From contig JAJRRW010000015.1 of NCBI GenBank assembly GCA_024279115.1, positions 1 to 37,622 on the forward strand: a DNA stretch of 37,622 bases. The letters are read 5' to 3'. Positions within the stretch are counted from its first letter, which is position 1. Each line of letters starts with the position of its first letter. The notes beneath the pieces were generated by a model. It was not told the DNA's origin and did no database searches. It was given only the letters and a program-made list of their open reading frames with translations. The DNA comes from Alphaproteobacteria bacterium. GTDB taxonomy: Bacteria > Pseudomonadota > Alphaproteobacteria > Rhizobiales > JAKIUO01. Positions 23,258 to 31,924 of this stretch are shown here, one piece after another. Made by a program: the position numbers and the translations under genes.

Positions 23258-23299
23258 ATACTATCGAAATTTTGCAAATGTGTAACTGATCCAGATCAA
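23258..23299 (-). promoter_or_regulatory. FNR/FixK-type box and promoter of the universal stress gene
   Basis: On the minus strand TTGAT-CTGG-ATCAG (23286-23299) matches the TTGAT-N4-ATCAA FNR/FixK consensus at 9 of 10 positions. TAGTAT (23258-23263) starts exactly 29.5 bp from the box centre, giving a -41.5 class II promoter. Start of translation follows about 48 bp later. Confidence 0.75.
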
Positions 23300-23485
23300 T
23301 TAAGAGCAGGAGAAGAGGGGCTCATTGGTTGGCTCTGACCCAAATCATCGGATACCATATCGCTGATCTGGCAGTCGCCTGAGCGGCTTTCCATATATGT
23401 TATAAAATCGTTATTTGTTGTATCCAGACCGATCAAATATGATCGAGGTGATCCGTGTTTTTCGCCAAAGATAAAGGATATAGCT

Positions 23486-23983
23486 ATGGGCGCGTTTTCC
23501 CTCACCTCGTTTTCGAAGCGGTCTGTGATGCTGTTGTCGGGCATTCTGCTTGCGGCTTTCGCCCTCTTCATTGTGTCGCTGACACCAGCACGAGGCGGCA
23601 ATAGCAAAATTTATACAGGGCTTGTCGAGGGCGTGGCGGTTGGTGGCTATGACCCGGTTTCCTATTTCAATAGCGGCGGCCCCAAGCAGGGCAAGAAAGC
23701 CATTTCCTATTCGCATAATGGTGCCACATGGCGATTTGCCAACGCCTCGAACCGGGACCGCTTTATCAACAATCCAAAGGCCTATGCCCCGCAATATGGC
23801 GGACATTGCGCCTGGGCCGCCAGCCGGGGTTATCTGGCCAAGGGATCCCCCAAAGCCTGGACCATCAGCAAGGGCAAACTCTATCTCAACTTTAACAAAG
23901 CGGTGCGGGCAAACTGGTCAAAAAACATCCCCGCCAATATCAAAGCCGGCGATAATAATTGGCCAAAGCTGTCCGCTCGTTAG
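23486..23983 (+). CDS. Exported YHS-domain protein
   Basis: 165 aa. An N-terminal signal anchor (SVMLLSGILLAAFALFIVSL) is followed by a YHS domain: GVAVGGYDPVSYFNSGGP, then ISYSHNGATWRFANASNRDR and FINNPKAYAPQYGGHCAWAA. YHS domains are linked to metal handling in copper transporters and other enzymes; here the conserved GYDPVSYF and YGG-x-CA motifs are intact. The C-terminus (LYLNFNKAVRANWSKNIPAN) is the usual tail of this stand-alone family. AAGGA sits 8 nt before the ATG. It shares the divergent region with the universal stress gene, but the FNR box spacing favours the latter. Confidence 0.9.
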   Translation: MGAFSLTSFSKRSVMLLSGILLAAFALFIVSLTPARGGNSKIYTGLVEGVAVGGYDPVSYFNSGGPKQGKKAISYSHNGATWRFANASNRDRFINNPKAYAPQYGGHCAWAASRGYLAKGSPKAWTISKGKLYLNFNKAVRANWSKNIPANIKAGDNNWPKLSAR

Positions 23984-24022
23984 CGACAAAATTGCGCGCT
24001 GGCACCAGCGCCTCGTTAAGCT

Positions 24023-24763
24023 TTAGCCCCTGCCGACATAAGGCATTTTAGTGGCCATAACCGTCATGAACTGCACATTGGCGCACAGCGGTAAATCGGC
24101 CATATAGCGAACGGCCTCCGCCACATGGCGCAAATCCATCAGCGGTTCGGGCACCACCGCGCCATTGGCCTGTCTGGCGCCCTCTCCCAATGGCGCCGCA
24201 ATGTCAGAAGCCGCATTGCCAATATCGATTTGCGAGCAGGCGATATCAAACGCGCGGCTATCCAGCGACAAGCATTTGGTCAGGCCGGTCATGGCGTGTT
24301 TGGTGGTGGTATAGGGAACCGATCCCGGGCGCGGCGCATGGGCCGAGATAGAGCCATTATTGATAATGCGTCCCCCCATCGGGCGCTGGCGGCGCATCAG
24401 CGAAAAAGCGGCTCGCGCACACAAAAACGAGCCCGTCAGATTGATGTCGATCATGCGCTGCCAGTCTGCAAGCGCGATCTCGTCAATGAGCTTTCCCGCG
24501 GTAAAAATTCCGGCATTGTTGAACAATACATCCAGACGTCCATGGGTTTTTTCGATCTCCGCAAACAAAGCGCTAACCGCCTTGGCATCGCTCACATCAC
24601 AGGCAATGGCATCGCCGCTGCCCTCGCCTTCGCGCAAGGCGGCTTGCAGCACACCCAGGCGGCGGCCTGTGAAAATAACGTGATACCCGCCGCGCATCAA
24701 TTCATGGGCGCAGGTTTTGCCGATGCCGGTTCCAGCACCGGTAATCAGAGCCGTTTTTATCAT
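24023..24763 (-). CDS. SDR-family NAD(P)-dependent oxidoreductase
   Basis: 246 aa from ATG 24763 with AAAAGGA upstream (the longer reading to 25258 is antisense to another gene). Classical short-chain dehydrogenase: the cofactor motif ALITGAGTGIGKTCAHELMR, then LFNNAGIFTAGKLI, the catalytic Ser in INNGSISAHAPRPGS and the catalytic Y-x-x-x-K in YTTTKHA. IACDVSDAKAVS is typical after the Rossmann start; the FTGRR after the second strand suggests NADP preference. The substrate is unknown. It is divergent from the SAF-domain oxidoreductase at 24849 across 85 bp, so the two may serve one pathway. Confidence 0.92.
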   Translation of the reverse strand: MIKTALITGAGTGIGKTCAHELMRGGYHVIFTGRRLGVLQAALREGEGSGDAIACDVSDAKAVSALFAEIEKTHGRLDVLFNNAGIFTAGKLIDEIALADWQRMIDINLTGSFLCARAAFSLMRRQRPMGGRIINNGSISAHAPRPGSVPYTTTKHAMTGLTKCLSLDSRAFDIACSQIDIGNAASDIAAPLGEGARQANGAVVPEPLMDLRHVAEAVRYMADLPLCANVQFMTVMATKMPYVGRG

Positions 24764-24848
24764 TCCATGTCCTTTTCCATGCTTTGCAACCAGAGCCCCC
24801 TGCTGATAGCATGGATCATCAAAGACACGTATAATTGAAAGAATAAAA

Positions 24849-26150
24849 ATGAACCTGTCATCTTTGCTTACCGCCCAATCTGCTTCTGGAAAACCAGTAC
24901 GTTGCGGCCTCATTGGCGCTGGAAAATTTGGCTCCATGTTTCTCTCGCAAGTGCCCACCATCAAAGGGCTTGAAGTGGTGGCCATTGCCGATTTGAACCT
25001 CGGCAATGCCCACGCCGCCTGCGCGCGCGTTGGTTGGTCACAAGAGCGCATCGACGCGGTCCGGTTTTTAGAAAGCGGCGCTGATTTGTGTGCGCTCGAT
25101 GATCTCGACGTGGTGATTGAAGCCACGGGCCATCCCCTGGCTGGCGTGGAACATGCCCTCAAGGCCATCGAGCATGGCAAGCATATTATCATGGTCAATG
25201 TGGAAGCCGATGTTTTATGCGGCCCGGCACTGGCAGTGCGCGCCAAACAAGCTGGCACTGTTTATTCGATGGCCTATGGCGATCAACCAGCGCTCGCATC
25301 CGAAATGGTTGATTGGGCAAGAGCCGCTGGCTTTCGCGTGCAGGCCGCTGGCAAGGGCACCAAATATCTTCCCGCCTATCACGATGTCACCCCCGACGGG
25401 GTCTGGCAGCATTACGGACTTAGCCCCGAGCAGGCCGCAAGCGCCGGGATGAACCCGCAAATGTTCAACTCGTTTCTGGACGGCACAAAATCCGCCATTG
25501 AAATGTCGGCGATCGCCAATGCGTGCGATCTGTCGGTGGCCCCCGGCGGCTTGGCGTTTCCCCCCTGCGGGGTCGATGATCTGGCCCAGACCCTTTGCCC
25601 GCGCGATGAAGGAGGAGTGGTCGATGGCACCGGCAGGGTCGAAGTGATTTCCTCGCTGGAACGAGATGGCCGACCGGTGTTTCGCGATTTGCGCTGGGGG
25701 GTCTATGTGGTGATTGAAGCCCCCAACGATTATTCACGCGACTGCTTTTTTCAATATGGCCTGCCCACCGATCGCTCGGGGCGCTATGCCGCCATGTACA
25801 AGCCGTTTCACCTGATTGGCATGGAGTTGAGCATCTCCGTTTTGAGCGCCGCCTTGCGGGGCGAGCCAACGGGCAGTTCTGCGGCCTTTAACGCCGATGC
25901 GGTGGCCATTGCCAAAACAGACCTGAAGCCAGGGGATCAATTAGATGGTGAAGGTGGTTATACCGTTTGGGGCAAATGCCTCCCCGCCAAACTTTCTGTG
26001 GCTCGACAAGCCCTGCCGATCGGTCTTGCCCATGGGATCAAACTGCTGCGCCCGGTCCCCAAAGGGGCGATGATCACCAAACACGATGTGGAACAAATCC
26101 CCGACAGCGCGGCCCTCGAAATGCGAATCCAAACCGAGGCCCTGATGTGA
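24849..26150 (+). CDS. NAD(P)-dependent oxidoreductase with C-terminal SAF domain (homoserine-dehydrogenase-like)
   Basis: 433 aa. The Rossmann domain starts CGLIGAGKFGSMFLSQVPTI, then VVAIADLNLGNAHAAC and DVVIEATGHPLAGVEHALKA. A central catalytic region (QAAGKGTKYLPAYHDVTPDG, GLAFPPCGVDDLAQTL, RVEVISSLERDGRPVFRDLR) is followed by a SAF domain (LARQ-like segment LPIGLAHGIKLLRPVPKGAM, ITKHDVEQIP), which binds sugars or acids in related proteins. This Rossmann-plus-SAF architecture is known from dehydrogenases of uncommon sugar-acid pathways, but I cannot assign the substrate. TATAAT at 24830-24835 gives a very short 5' leader. The downstream ABC importer lies on the other strand and may supply its substrate. 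Confidence 0.85.
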   Translation: MNLSSLLTAQSASGKPVRCGLIGAGKFGSMFLSQVPTIKGLEVVAIADLNLGNAHAACARVGWSQERIDAVRFLESGADLCALDDLDVVIEATGHPLAGVEHALKAIEHGKHIIMVNVEADVLCGPALAVRAKQAGTVYSMAYGDQPALASEMVDWARAAGFRVQAAGKGTKYLPAYHDVTPDGVWQHYGLSPEQAASAGMNPQMFNSFLDGTKSAIEMSAIANACDLSVAPGGLAFPPCGVDDLAQTLCPRDEGGVVDGTGRVEVISSLERDGRPVFRDLRWGVYVVIEAPNDYSRDCFFQYGLPTDRSGRYAAMYKPFHLIGMELSISVLSAALRGEPTGSSAAFNADAVAIAKTDLKPGDQLDGEGGYTVWGKCLPAKLSVARQALPIGLAHGIKLLRPVPKGAMITKHDVEQIPDSAALEMRIQTEALM

Positions 26151-26236
26151 ACAACCACCGGCTAAAGCCATATTCAGCCCACGCTTCAAGCGTTCCGCAC
26201 GTCGCCAGACAAGTACCGCCGATCCTGGCAATTTGG

Positions 26237-27319
26237 TCATCCTCGTAACAGCGTCACATGATCGGGCACAATGGCCATATCGACTTGCTCTTCAAGCGCA
26301 AAGACACGGTCTCCGGGCTCGTGGACATGATCGACCAGCATGGTCTCCTGCCCCGTTTTTACCGCATATCGCAAAGTACTGCCCAGGAACTCGATATCGC
26401 TGACCACCGCTTTGAAACGCAGTTCGGCCTCCGACGTGCCGCCACCTGGCGTGTGCAGGCTGATATTTTGCGGGCGGATGGCGATAGCGGTGATACTGTC
26501 TGCTCCCTGCCGGATTGGTATTTGCAGGCCGCCGCTCGACAAAAATGCGGTCAATTGCCCATTGGTTCTGACCTCGCCTTCCAGAATATTGGCGGTACCC
26601 AAAAAGCTCGCGACAAATCTGTTGGCGGGCGCATCGTAAAGCTCCATAGGGGCTCCCACCTGTTGCAAGATACCATGGTTCAACACAGCCATACGGACGG
26701 ATGTGGTGTTGGCTTCTTCTTGATCATGGGTGACGAAGATGGTTGTTAGATTGAGCTTTTTTTGCAAAGCCAGAATATCACCGCGCATCTGCACGCGCAG
26801 ATTGGCATCAAGGTTGGAAAGCGGTTCATCGAGCAGCAGCACACGCGGCTCGATGATGATGGTCCGGGCAAGAGCCACGCGCTGTTGCTGCCCCCCCGAC
26901 AGTTGCGAGGGGCGGCGCTCTCCAAAATCCGCCAGATCAACCAGATCCAGCGCTTGCTTGACCCGCTTGTCGATTTGCGCCCGCGCCACCTTGCGCTCTT
27001 CCAGCCCGAACGCCACATTTTTGGCCACCGTCATATGGGGCCACAGGGCGTAGGATTGAAACACCATGCCCACATTGCGCTCCCATGGCGGCAGCTTGGC
27101 AACGTCTTGCCCACCGATTAATATGCGCCCGGTCGGCTCGGGCCCAAAGCCGGCGATGGCGCGCAGCAAGGTGGATTTTCCAGAGCCAGAGGGGCCAAGA
27201 AACGAAAAGAACTCCCCCGCCTTGATGGTCAGATCAATGCCCTTCAAGACTTGGGTATCGCCAAATGACAGGCCCAGATTTTCGATCACGACTTCAGAAC
27301 TTTGTGCCTGCAAGCTCAT
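26237..27319 (-). CDS. ABC importer ATPase (FbpC/PotA type)
   Basis: 360 aa, cytosolic ATPase of the importer encoded by 26237-30501. The ABC motifs are complete: Walker A GPSGSGKSTLLRAI, Q-loop VFQSYALWPH, signature LSGGQQQRVALAR, Walker B VLLLDEPLSNLD and the switch His in IFVTHDQEEA. A C-terminal TOBE-like region (about 240-355, ITAIAIRPQNISLHTPGGGT) follows, as in FbpC/PotA-type subunits. The start overlaps the permease stop as ATGA (27316-27319), so translation is coupled. It converges on the SAF oxidoreductase gene. Iron(III), polyamine-like or phosphonate uptake are all possible; nothing in the ATPase decides. Confidence 0.96.
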   Translation of the reverse strand: MSLQAQSSEVVIENLGLSFGDTQVLKGIDLTIKAGEFFSFLGPSGSGKSTLLRAIAGFGPEPTGRILIGGQDVAKLPPWERNVGMVFQSYALWPHMTVAKNVAFGLEERKVARAQIDKRVKQALDLVDLADFGERRPSQLSGGQQQRVALARTIIIEPRVLLLDEPLSNLDANLRVQMRGDILALQKKLNLTTIFVTHDQEEANTTSVRMAVLNHGILQQVGAPMELYDAPANRFVASFLGTANILEGEVRTNGQLTAFLSSGGLQIPIRQGADSITAIAIRPQNISLHTPGGGTSEAELRFKAVVSDIEFLGSTLRYAVKTGQETMLVDHVHEPGDRVFALEEQVDMAIVPDHVTLLRG

Positions 27320-29031
27320 GCCTTCGCCTCCTCATTGACGGGACGAGCGCTGGCCCGGGATTTCTCGGTGCGCTCGATAATCTTGTGTGAAAAATATGTG
27401 CCCAAGCCCACCAGCACCACGGCGATCATGCCAAGCGCCGCGCCGGGACCACGGCCAGAGGCCGATTGCATGAACTCATAGATACCAAACGCCAATGGGG
27501 CGTCCGATTCTCGTGACACCAGCATGATGGTGGCTGACAGTTCCACCGATGCGGTGGCGAAACTGGTAACGAAGCCAGCAAGGATGCCGCCACTCATCAA
27601 GGGGACAACGATGCGCATGACGGTGCGCCCCTTGGTGGCGCCAAGGTTTTCAGCCGATTCTTCGAGCATCACACTGACCTGCTGGATGGCCGCGACGCAA
27701 GAGCGCAACGCATAGGGCAAGCGGCGCACCGTCAAGGCGATGACGATGATCACCCACCAGGTAGCAAGCGGCTGATCGGCAAACGGCACATCGACCGAAT
27801 AAAAGGTGCGCAAATAACCGATCCCCAACACAACACCCGGCACAGCCAGCGCCATGGTGGCTCCATAATCCAACCATTTACGCCCCGTCAATTTGGTGCG
27901 GTAGACGATATAGGCGATGGCAGTGCCAAGGATCACATCAAATAAAGCGGCAATGCCAGCATACAGCAAGGTGTTGGTGATATATTGCGAGGCTTCGCTG
28001 GCCACCTTGATATAATGCGCGAAAGTATAGCCATCGGGCAGCACCGCAAACGACCAAACCGTGCCAAACGATAACAGCAATAGTCCGACATGGGGCGACA
28101 GCACAATCACCAAAATGAACAGGACCAGCCCATAGGTGGCAACCTTTTCCATGGGTTTGAGATCGCGCTTGGAAAGCCCGCCGCCACCTTTTTGAGTGGT
28201 CGCATAGTCCCGGCCCTTCATGGCCATCAAGGAGACATAAAGAGACAACAAAGAAAACGCGATGAGGATCACCGAAATCACATAGCCCATGGGGTCTGAT
28301 ATGCCGATGCTGGTGATGCGCAAATAGGCCTGCGGGGCCAGCATCTTGTTGACATCGAGCAACAAAGGCGTGCCCAGATCATCAACCACCTTGATAAACA
28401 CCAGCGCCGCGCCGGCCAAATATCCCGGCATGGCAAGAGGAAAGACAATGCGGCGAAACATGCGAAACCCGTGCGAGCCAAGGTTTTGCGCGCTCTCTTC
28501 CATGGAGCGATCAATATTGATCAAGGCGGCGGACAAATTGATCAAGATAAACGGAAAATAGTGGATGCTCTCGACCAGAATGACGCCGTTCAGCCCCTCC
28601 ATAAACGGGATATTGATGCCGAAATATTGTTCGAGCAAAAGATTGACCGAGCCATTGGAGCCAAACAACAGCTTCATGGCCACCGCGCCGACAAAGGGCG
28701 GCATGATGAGGGGAATGATGCCAAGCGTCTGAATGATGATGGCGCCGGAAAAATTAAAACGGGTGGTGAAATAGGCCAGCGGCAGGGCGATGATCGAGGC
28801 AAAAACCACCGACATGGTGGCGACAAAAAGCGAATTATAAAAACTTTCGCGAAACAGCGAGGAGGCGAAAAAATCCTGGAAATTGAGCAGCGTCAGCTCG
28901 CCGGTATGGGGATCCAGAAACGCCACATAAATAACTTTTAAAACGGGAATGAGCAAAAACAGAGCCAGCAAAACGGCGATAAGCAATCCAGCCGCTGCCG
29001 GGCCGCGCTCGCTTTTTGACAGAACAGACAT
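27316..29031 (-). CDS. ABC importer permease with two fused transmembrane domains (FbpB type)
   Basis: 571 aa, inner membrane, about twelve TM helices in two repeated halves. Each half has an EAA-type cytoplasmic loop that contacts the ATPase: MEESAQNLGSHGFRMFRRIV and FPLAMPGYL in the first, LEESAENLGATKGRTVMRIV and VPLMSGGIL in the second. The fused two-domain permease is characteristic of FbpB/AfuB/PhnU-type importers of ferric or phosphonate ligands. AGGGGGG precedes the ATG. It is separated from the binding-protein gene by a 13-bp hairpin (29090-29123) that could lower permease relative to binding protein. Confidence 0.95.
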   Translation of the reverse strand: MSVLSKSERGPAAAGLLIAVLLALFLLIPVLKVIYVAFLDPHTGELTLLNFQDFFASSLFRESFYNSLFVATMSVVFASIIALPLAYFTTRFNFSGAIIIQTLGIIPLIMPPFVGAVAMKLLFGSNGSVNLLLEQYFGINIPFMEGLNGVILVESIHYFPFILINLSAALINIDRSMEESAQNLGSHGFRMFRRIVFPLAMPGYLAGAALVFIKVVDDLGTPLLLDVNKMLAPQAYLRITSIGISDPMGYVISVILIAFSLLSLYVSLMAMKGRDYATTQKGGGGLSKRDLKPMEKVATYGLVLFILVIVLSPHVGLLLLSFGTVWSFAVLPDGYTFAHYIKVASEASQYITNTLLYAGIAALFDVILGTAIAYIVYRTKLTGRKWLDYGATMALAVPGVVLGIGYLRTFYSVDVPFADQPLATWWVIIVIALTVRRLPYALRSCVAAIQQVSVMLEESAENLGATKGRTVMRIVVPLMSGGILAGFVTSFATASVELSATIMLVSRESDAPLAFGIYEFMQSASGRGPGAALGMIAVVLVGLGTYFSHKIIERTEKSRASARPVNEEAKA

Positions 29032-29089
29032 GCCGGCCCCCCTCTTTCCCTATGTCGCCCAGATCGGCGCGCCACATCGATCCCGCTAT

Positions 29090-29123
29090 AATGAGGAGCA
29101 AGGTTTAGCGCTTGCTCCTCATT
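29090..29123. terminator. Perfect 13-bp hairpin between binding-protein and permease genes
   Basis: AATGAGGAGCAAG (29090-29102), an 8-nt loop, CTTGCTCCTCATT (29111-29123). On the minus strand it lies after the binding-protein stop and before the permease. No U-tract follows, so a processing/stability or attenuation element fits better than a full terminator. Confidence 0.65.
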
Positions 29124-29149
29124 GATTGTTCTAGAAAACCATGTGGCCG

Positions 29150-30501
29150 CTACAACATGGATTTTGCCTTGTTGGCCAGTTCCACGGCTTTGGCATAATT
29201 GGCCTTCACCATATTATCCCACTCGGCTTCCACTTCCGCCTGACGGCCGGTGATTTTTGTGGTAGCTTTTTTGCGTTTCTTTTTAAAGATGCTGGCAAAG
29301 TCTTTTGCGCTAGCCTTGGCCTCGGAAATAGGCATTTTATCGATCAGGGCTTCTGCCTGCGCGATCAGTTTGGCAGCCTCCGCGTTGGTTTTACCGCTGA
29401 TGGCGGCTCTGGCATCCTGCACGGCCTTCACGGCGGCCCGCAGCTCGTCAATACGGTAGGTAATCATCACATCAAACAAGGAGTTGACCACATTATAGCG
29501 ACCCTTTGACAAACCAAGGTCAAACTTTACCGCCGCGCCAATGGAGCTGTCTTTGAAAGGGTTTGGGAACCCTTCAGGGGCTTTGGCATAGGTCGCTGGG
29601 TTAACCGGCAAACGGCGAATTTTGGGATCCAGCAGCAGCTCTTGACCCTGTGTCGACATCAAAAACTCGATAAAGGCCGCGGCCGCCTTGGCGTTGGGGG
29701 CGTTCTTGACGATGGCGATATTGGCTGGCACCAGCGTGGTGAGTTTTGGATAGGCATAGTCAACCGGGAACCCCGAGGCTTTTGACGAGAGGCCAAAAAA
29801 TCAATAACAATCCCCAGACCGAACTGCCCCGAATTGACGCCATCTGGTACGCCAAAACTGCGCGCCGTGATGGTTTTGAAATTACCGCCAATGGCTTTCC
29901 ACTCGGCCCAGCCCTTGTCCCAGCCCATCCCCTGAATAAGGGTTTCAACGGTCAAATGAGTGGTGCCCGAGCGAGACGGAGCACTCATGCCCACATGACC
30001 ATGATAAATCGGTTTTTTGAGCTGCGCCCATTCCGTGGCGACCGGCAGTTTCTTGGCTTTCAAATAGCGCGTATTCCACATGATGCCATAGCCCGAGGCG
30101 GCAAAGCCCTTGTAATAGCCATCAGGATCATTGACCGGAAAGGAGCCGACTTTTTCGGGAATACCTTTGACTTTCACATCATATTTAACCAGCAGATTGT
30201 CGCCTTTGAGGACCTCAAAAGCGTCGGGTGCCGAGGCCCAGAACATGTCGGATTTGTTATTGCTGGAGGTTTCTTGCAGATATTTGATACCGGCGGTGGT
30301 TTTTTTCTTCAGCATTTCGACTTTAACGCCGGGATATTTCTTTTCAAAAGCCTTCTTGAAGGTGGTTGTGGTATCAGGCGGGTAAGAGGTCACAATCGTC
30401 AATGTGCCTTCAACGGCGCGCGCCAGACCAAATGGCAAGACCAAAGCAGCAACCAGCGCTCCAATCATCAGTTTCGGGCTCAAAGTCAGTAATTTCATCA
30501 T
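29150..30501 (-). pseudogene. ABC importer periplasmic substrate-binding protein with a one-base frameshift
   Basis: About 450 codons in two frames. Frame 1 (30501 to about 29800) has a signal peptide (LMIGALVAALVLPFGLARAV) and a binding-protein fold: LTIVTSYPPDTTTTFKKAFE, FWASAPDAFEVLKG, GFAASGYGIMWNTRYLKAKK, GQFGLGIVIDF. At 29795-29800 a run of six A (T on the coding strand) shifts the frame; one more T would restore DFFGLSSKASGFPVDYAYPK and TTLVPANIAIVKNAPN, which continues to the stop at 29150. The rest of the importer is intact, so this may be a sequencing or assembly error, slippage-based variation or a real loss. The fold is of the ferric/phosphonate type; the ligand is not assignable. 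Confidence 0.88.
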
Positions 30502-30642
30502 AGGTCCCTCTGTATAGGTTGGAAATACAGGTACGAGTTTAACCGCCCGTAGAATAATTACAAGCCTGATGCACCCGGCGGGATCTTATTTTGTCTTTTA
30601 TATTCAGATATTTATATGTTTGTAAAAGCAGTTTAAAAACCC

Positions 30643-31380
30643 TCAGACGCCGCGCTTATTACCCCATAACAAAACGTGCAACTGTGGCAGGACGCGAGCC
30701 TCAAACCATTGATCCGCTGTCACTTTGGCGACCAGCCAGTCGAACCTTTCGTTCAGGCCCGCGAGATCGATTGCCGCTTGATCACTATCGCCGGGCGGCG
30801 GCGTATGATTGCCGGGCTGCAAATAGACCGGCAATTGCGGATAGCGGCTGGCGGTGTCGCGCGCATAGGCATAGTCCAACTCATCGAACACCACTATTTT
30901 CAAGAGGCTCTGGGGCTTGCCACCGGCGGCCTCCAGGCAGGCATTGAAGGAGTTCCAGTGCGTCTCCATATTGCTGGAGGGCGGTTTGGGACTAAGGACC
31001 AGAACATCCAGCTCGCAGAACCAGTGTTTGGCAACTGAGCCCTGGGTCTCCAGAGCAAACCGGTAGCCCTGCTGGTGCCCCAGATCAATCAATTCGCCAA
31101 AAGGTTGAATAGCGGGATTGCCTCCCGACAAAGACACCATCAAAGGCACGCCGCCCGACAGCTCATATATTTTCTGCCAGATTTTTTGCGTGCTCATGGA
31201 CCGCCAGTCACTGCGGTAAGCGCTCTCAACGGCATGCAGGCTGTCACACCAGCTACAGCGATAATCGCAGCCACCCGTGCGCACAAAAATGCTCGGCTGG
31301 CCGATCAGTGCCCCCTCGCCCTGAATGGTCGGGCCAAAGATTTCACTGATCAAAACATCACCACTTTGCTGCTTGCTCAC
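30643..31380 (-). CDS. queE: 7-carboxy-7-deazaguanine synthase (radical SAM)
   Basis: 245 aa, cytosolic. Converts 6-carboxy-5,6,7,8-tetrahydropterin to 7-carboxy-7-deazaguanine in the preQ0/queuosine pathway. [20 protein letters not shown] is the family substrate-binding start; the [4Fe-4S] cluster cysteines are in [12 protein letters not shown] (a C-x3-C-x2-C motif). Further motifs: [20 protein letters not shown] and [14 protein letters not shown]. The start overlaps the queD stop as ATGA, so it is translationally coupled to queD. The operon has a preQ1-I riboswitch upstream, so synthesis is under end-product control. queC and queF are not visible here. Confidence 0.97.
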   Translation of the reverse strand: MSKQQSGDVLISEIFGPTIQGEGALIGQPSIFVRTGGCDYRCSWCDSLHAVESAYRSDWRSMSTQKIWQKIYELSGGVPLMVSLSGGNPAIQPFGELIDLGHQQGYRFALETQGSVAKHWFCELDVLVLSPKPPSSNMETHWNSFNACLEAAGGKPQSLLKIVVFDELDYAYARDTASRYPQLPVYLQPGNHTPPPGDSDQAAIDLAGLNERFDWLVAKVTADQWFEARVLPQLHVLLWGNKRGV

Positions 31381-31733
31381 GGTCTGTACTCGGCCCAGGT
31401 TTTGGGGGTTTCACTGACCCGCACCGCCGATGTCTCTGGCCAGCGCGCTTGGCACCAATCATAAAAATGCTTGCACAACTGTTCCGCTGTCACGCCATCG
31501 TCCCCCAGAACATCGTTGAGATGGCGATGGTCGATCTGCTCATCAATATAGTGTTTGAGAGGCGCCAGTTCGTGGTAATCACGCAAGAAGCCATGTTGGT
31601 TCAACTGCTCTCCAGACAGCTCCACGACGATGATATAATTATGGCCATGCAAACGGGCGCATTGATGATCATCGGGCAGGCCAAGAAGCTGGTGAGAGGC
31701 CGAAAAATGGAACTCTTTTGAAATTTGATACAT
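31377..31733 (-). CDS. queD: 6-carboxy-5,6,7,8-tetrahydropterin synthase
   Basis: 118 aa from ATG 31733, with GGAGA at 7 nt. Converts dihydroneopterin triphosphate to carboxytetrahydropterin in queuosine synthesis. [20 protein letters not shown], then [15 protein letters not shown] (with the zinc-binding histidines of HLHGHNY-type motifs and the catalytic Cys), then [20 protein letters not shown]. The longer reading to 31850 is in a different frame from the real upstream ORF. The ATG shares its A with the TAA of the 50-codon ORF at 31733-31885 (TAATG), and the stop overlaps queE, so all three are coupled. Confidence 0.96.
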   Translation of the reverse strand: MYQISKEFHFSASHQLLGLPDDHQCARLHGHNYIIVVELSGEQLNQHGFLRDYHELAPLKHYIDEQIDHRHLNDVLGDDGVTAEQLCKHFYDWCQARWPETSAVRVSETPKTWAEYRP

Positions 31734-31885
31734 TAAGCATCTCCTTTTACAAAAGCCAACTCTGGCAACAAGACGGCGCCTGATAACAGCGCGGTGGCGG
31801 GTCTTTGCGCCCATATTTGGGGGGCAGCTGTTTGCGCGGGCAAATGGCATACCGTTCTGCTTATGCAGATGTTGGTCATCTTCAT
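31733..31885 (-). CDS. 50-codon ORF between the preQ1 riboswitch and queD
   Basis: An ATG at 31885 follows the AAGGA of the riboswitch at 6 nt and opens 50 codons: MKMTNICISRTVCHLPAQTA, then APQIWAQRPATALLSGAVLL and PELAFVKGDA. It ends in TAA overlapping the queD ATG as TAATG. No domain is recognised; the codon pattern is not obviously coding, and two other frames in the same stretch are also open. It may be a small protein, a leader peptide that passes translation on to queD, or a remnant of an earlier queuosine gene. The ribosome site is the strongest reason to list it. Confidence 0.5.
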   Translation of the reverse strand: MKMTNICISRTVCHLPAQTAAPQIWAQRPATALLSGAVLLPELAFVKGDA

Positions 31886-31891
31886 AGTGTG

Positions 31892-31924
31892 TCCTTGTTT
31901 TTACCGGGTAGGCTGCGACCGGAA
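31892..31924 (-). promoter_or_regulatory. preQ1-I riboswitch upstream of the queuosine genes
   Basis: The minus strand reads UUCCGGUCGCAGCCUACCCG, then GUAAAAACAAGGA. CCGG (31919-31922) pairs with CCGG (31904-31907) as P1, the loop holds UCGCAG...C, and the A-rich tail AAAAACAAGGA closes the pseudoknot. It matches the known Thermoanaerobacter preQ1-I aptamer in the loop (GGUCGCAG) and tail (AAAACAAGG). The AAGGA at the tail end is the ribosome site for the ATG at 31885, so ligand binding should block translation. Confidence 0.85.

Noticed and set aside
23296-23806. Minus-strand ORFs antisense to the YHS gene
   Set aside because: They are shadows of a gene with a clear domain and have no ribosome site or motif of their own.
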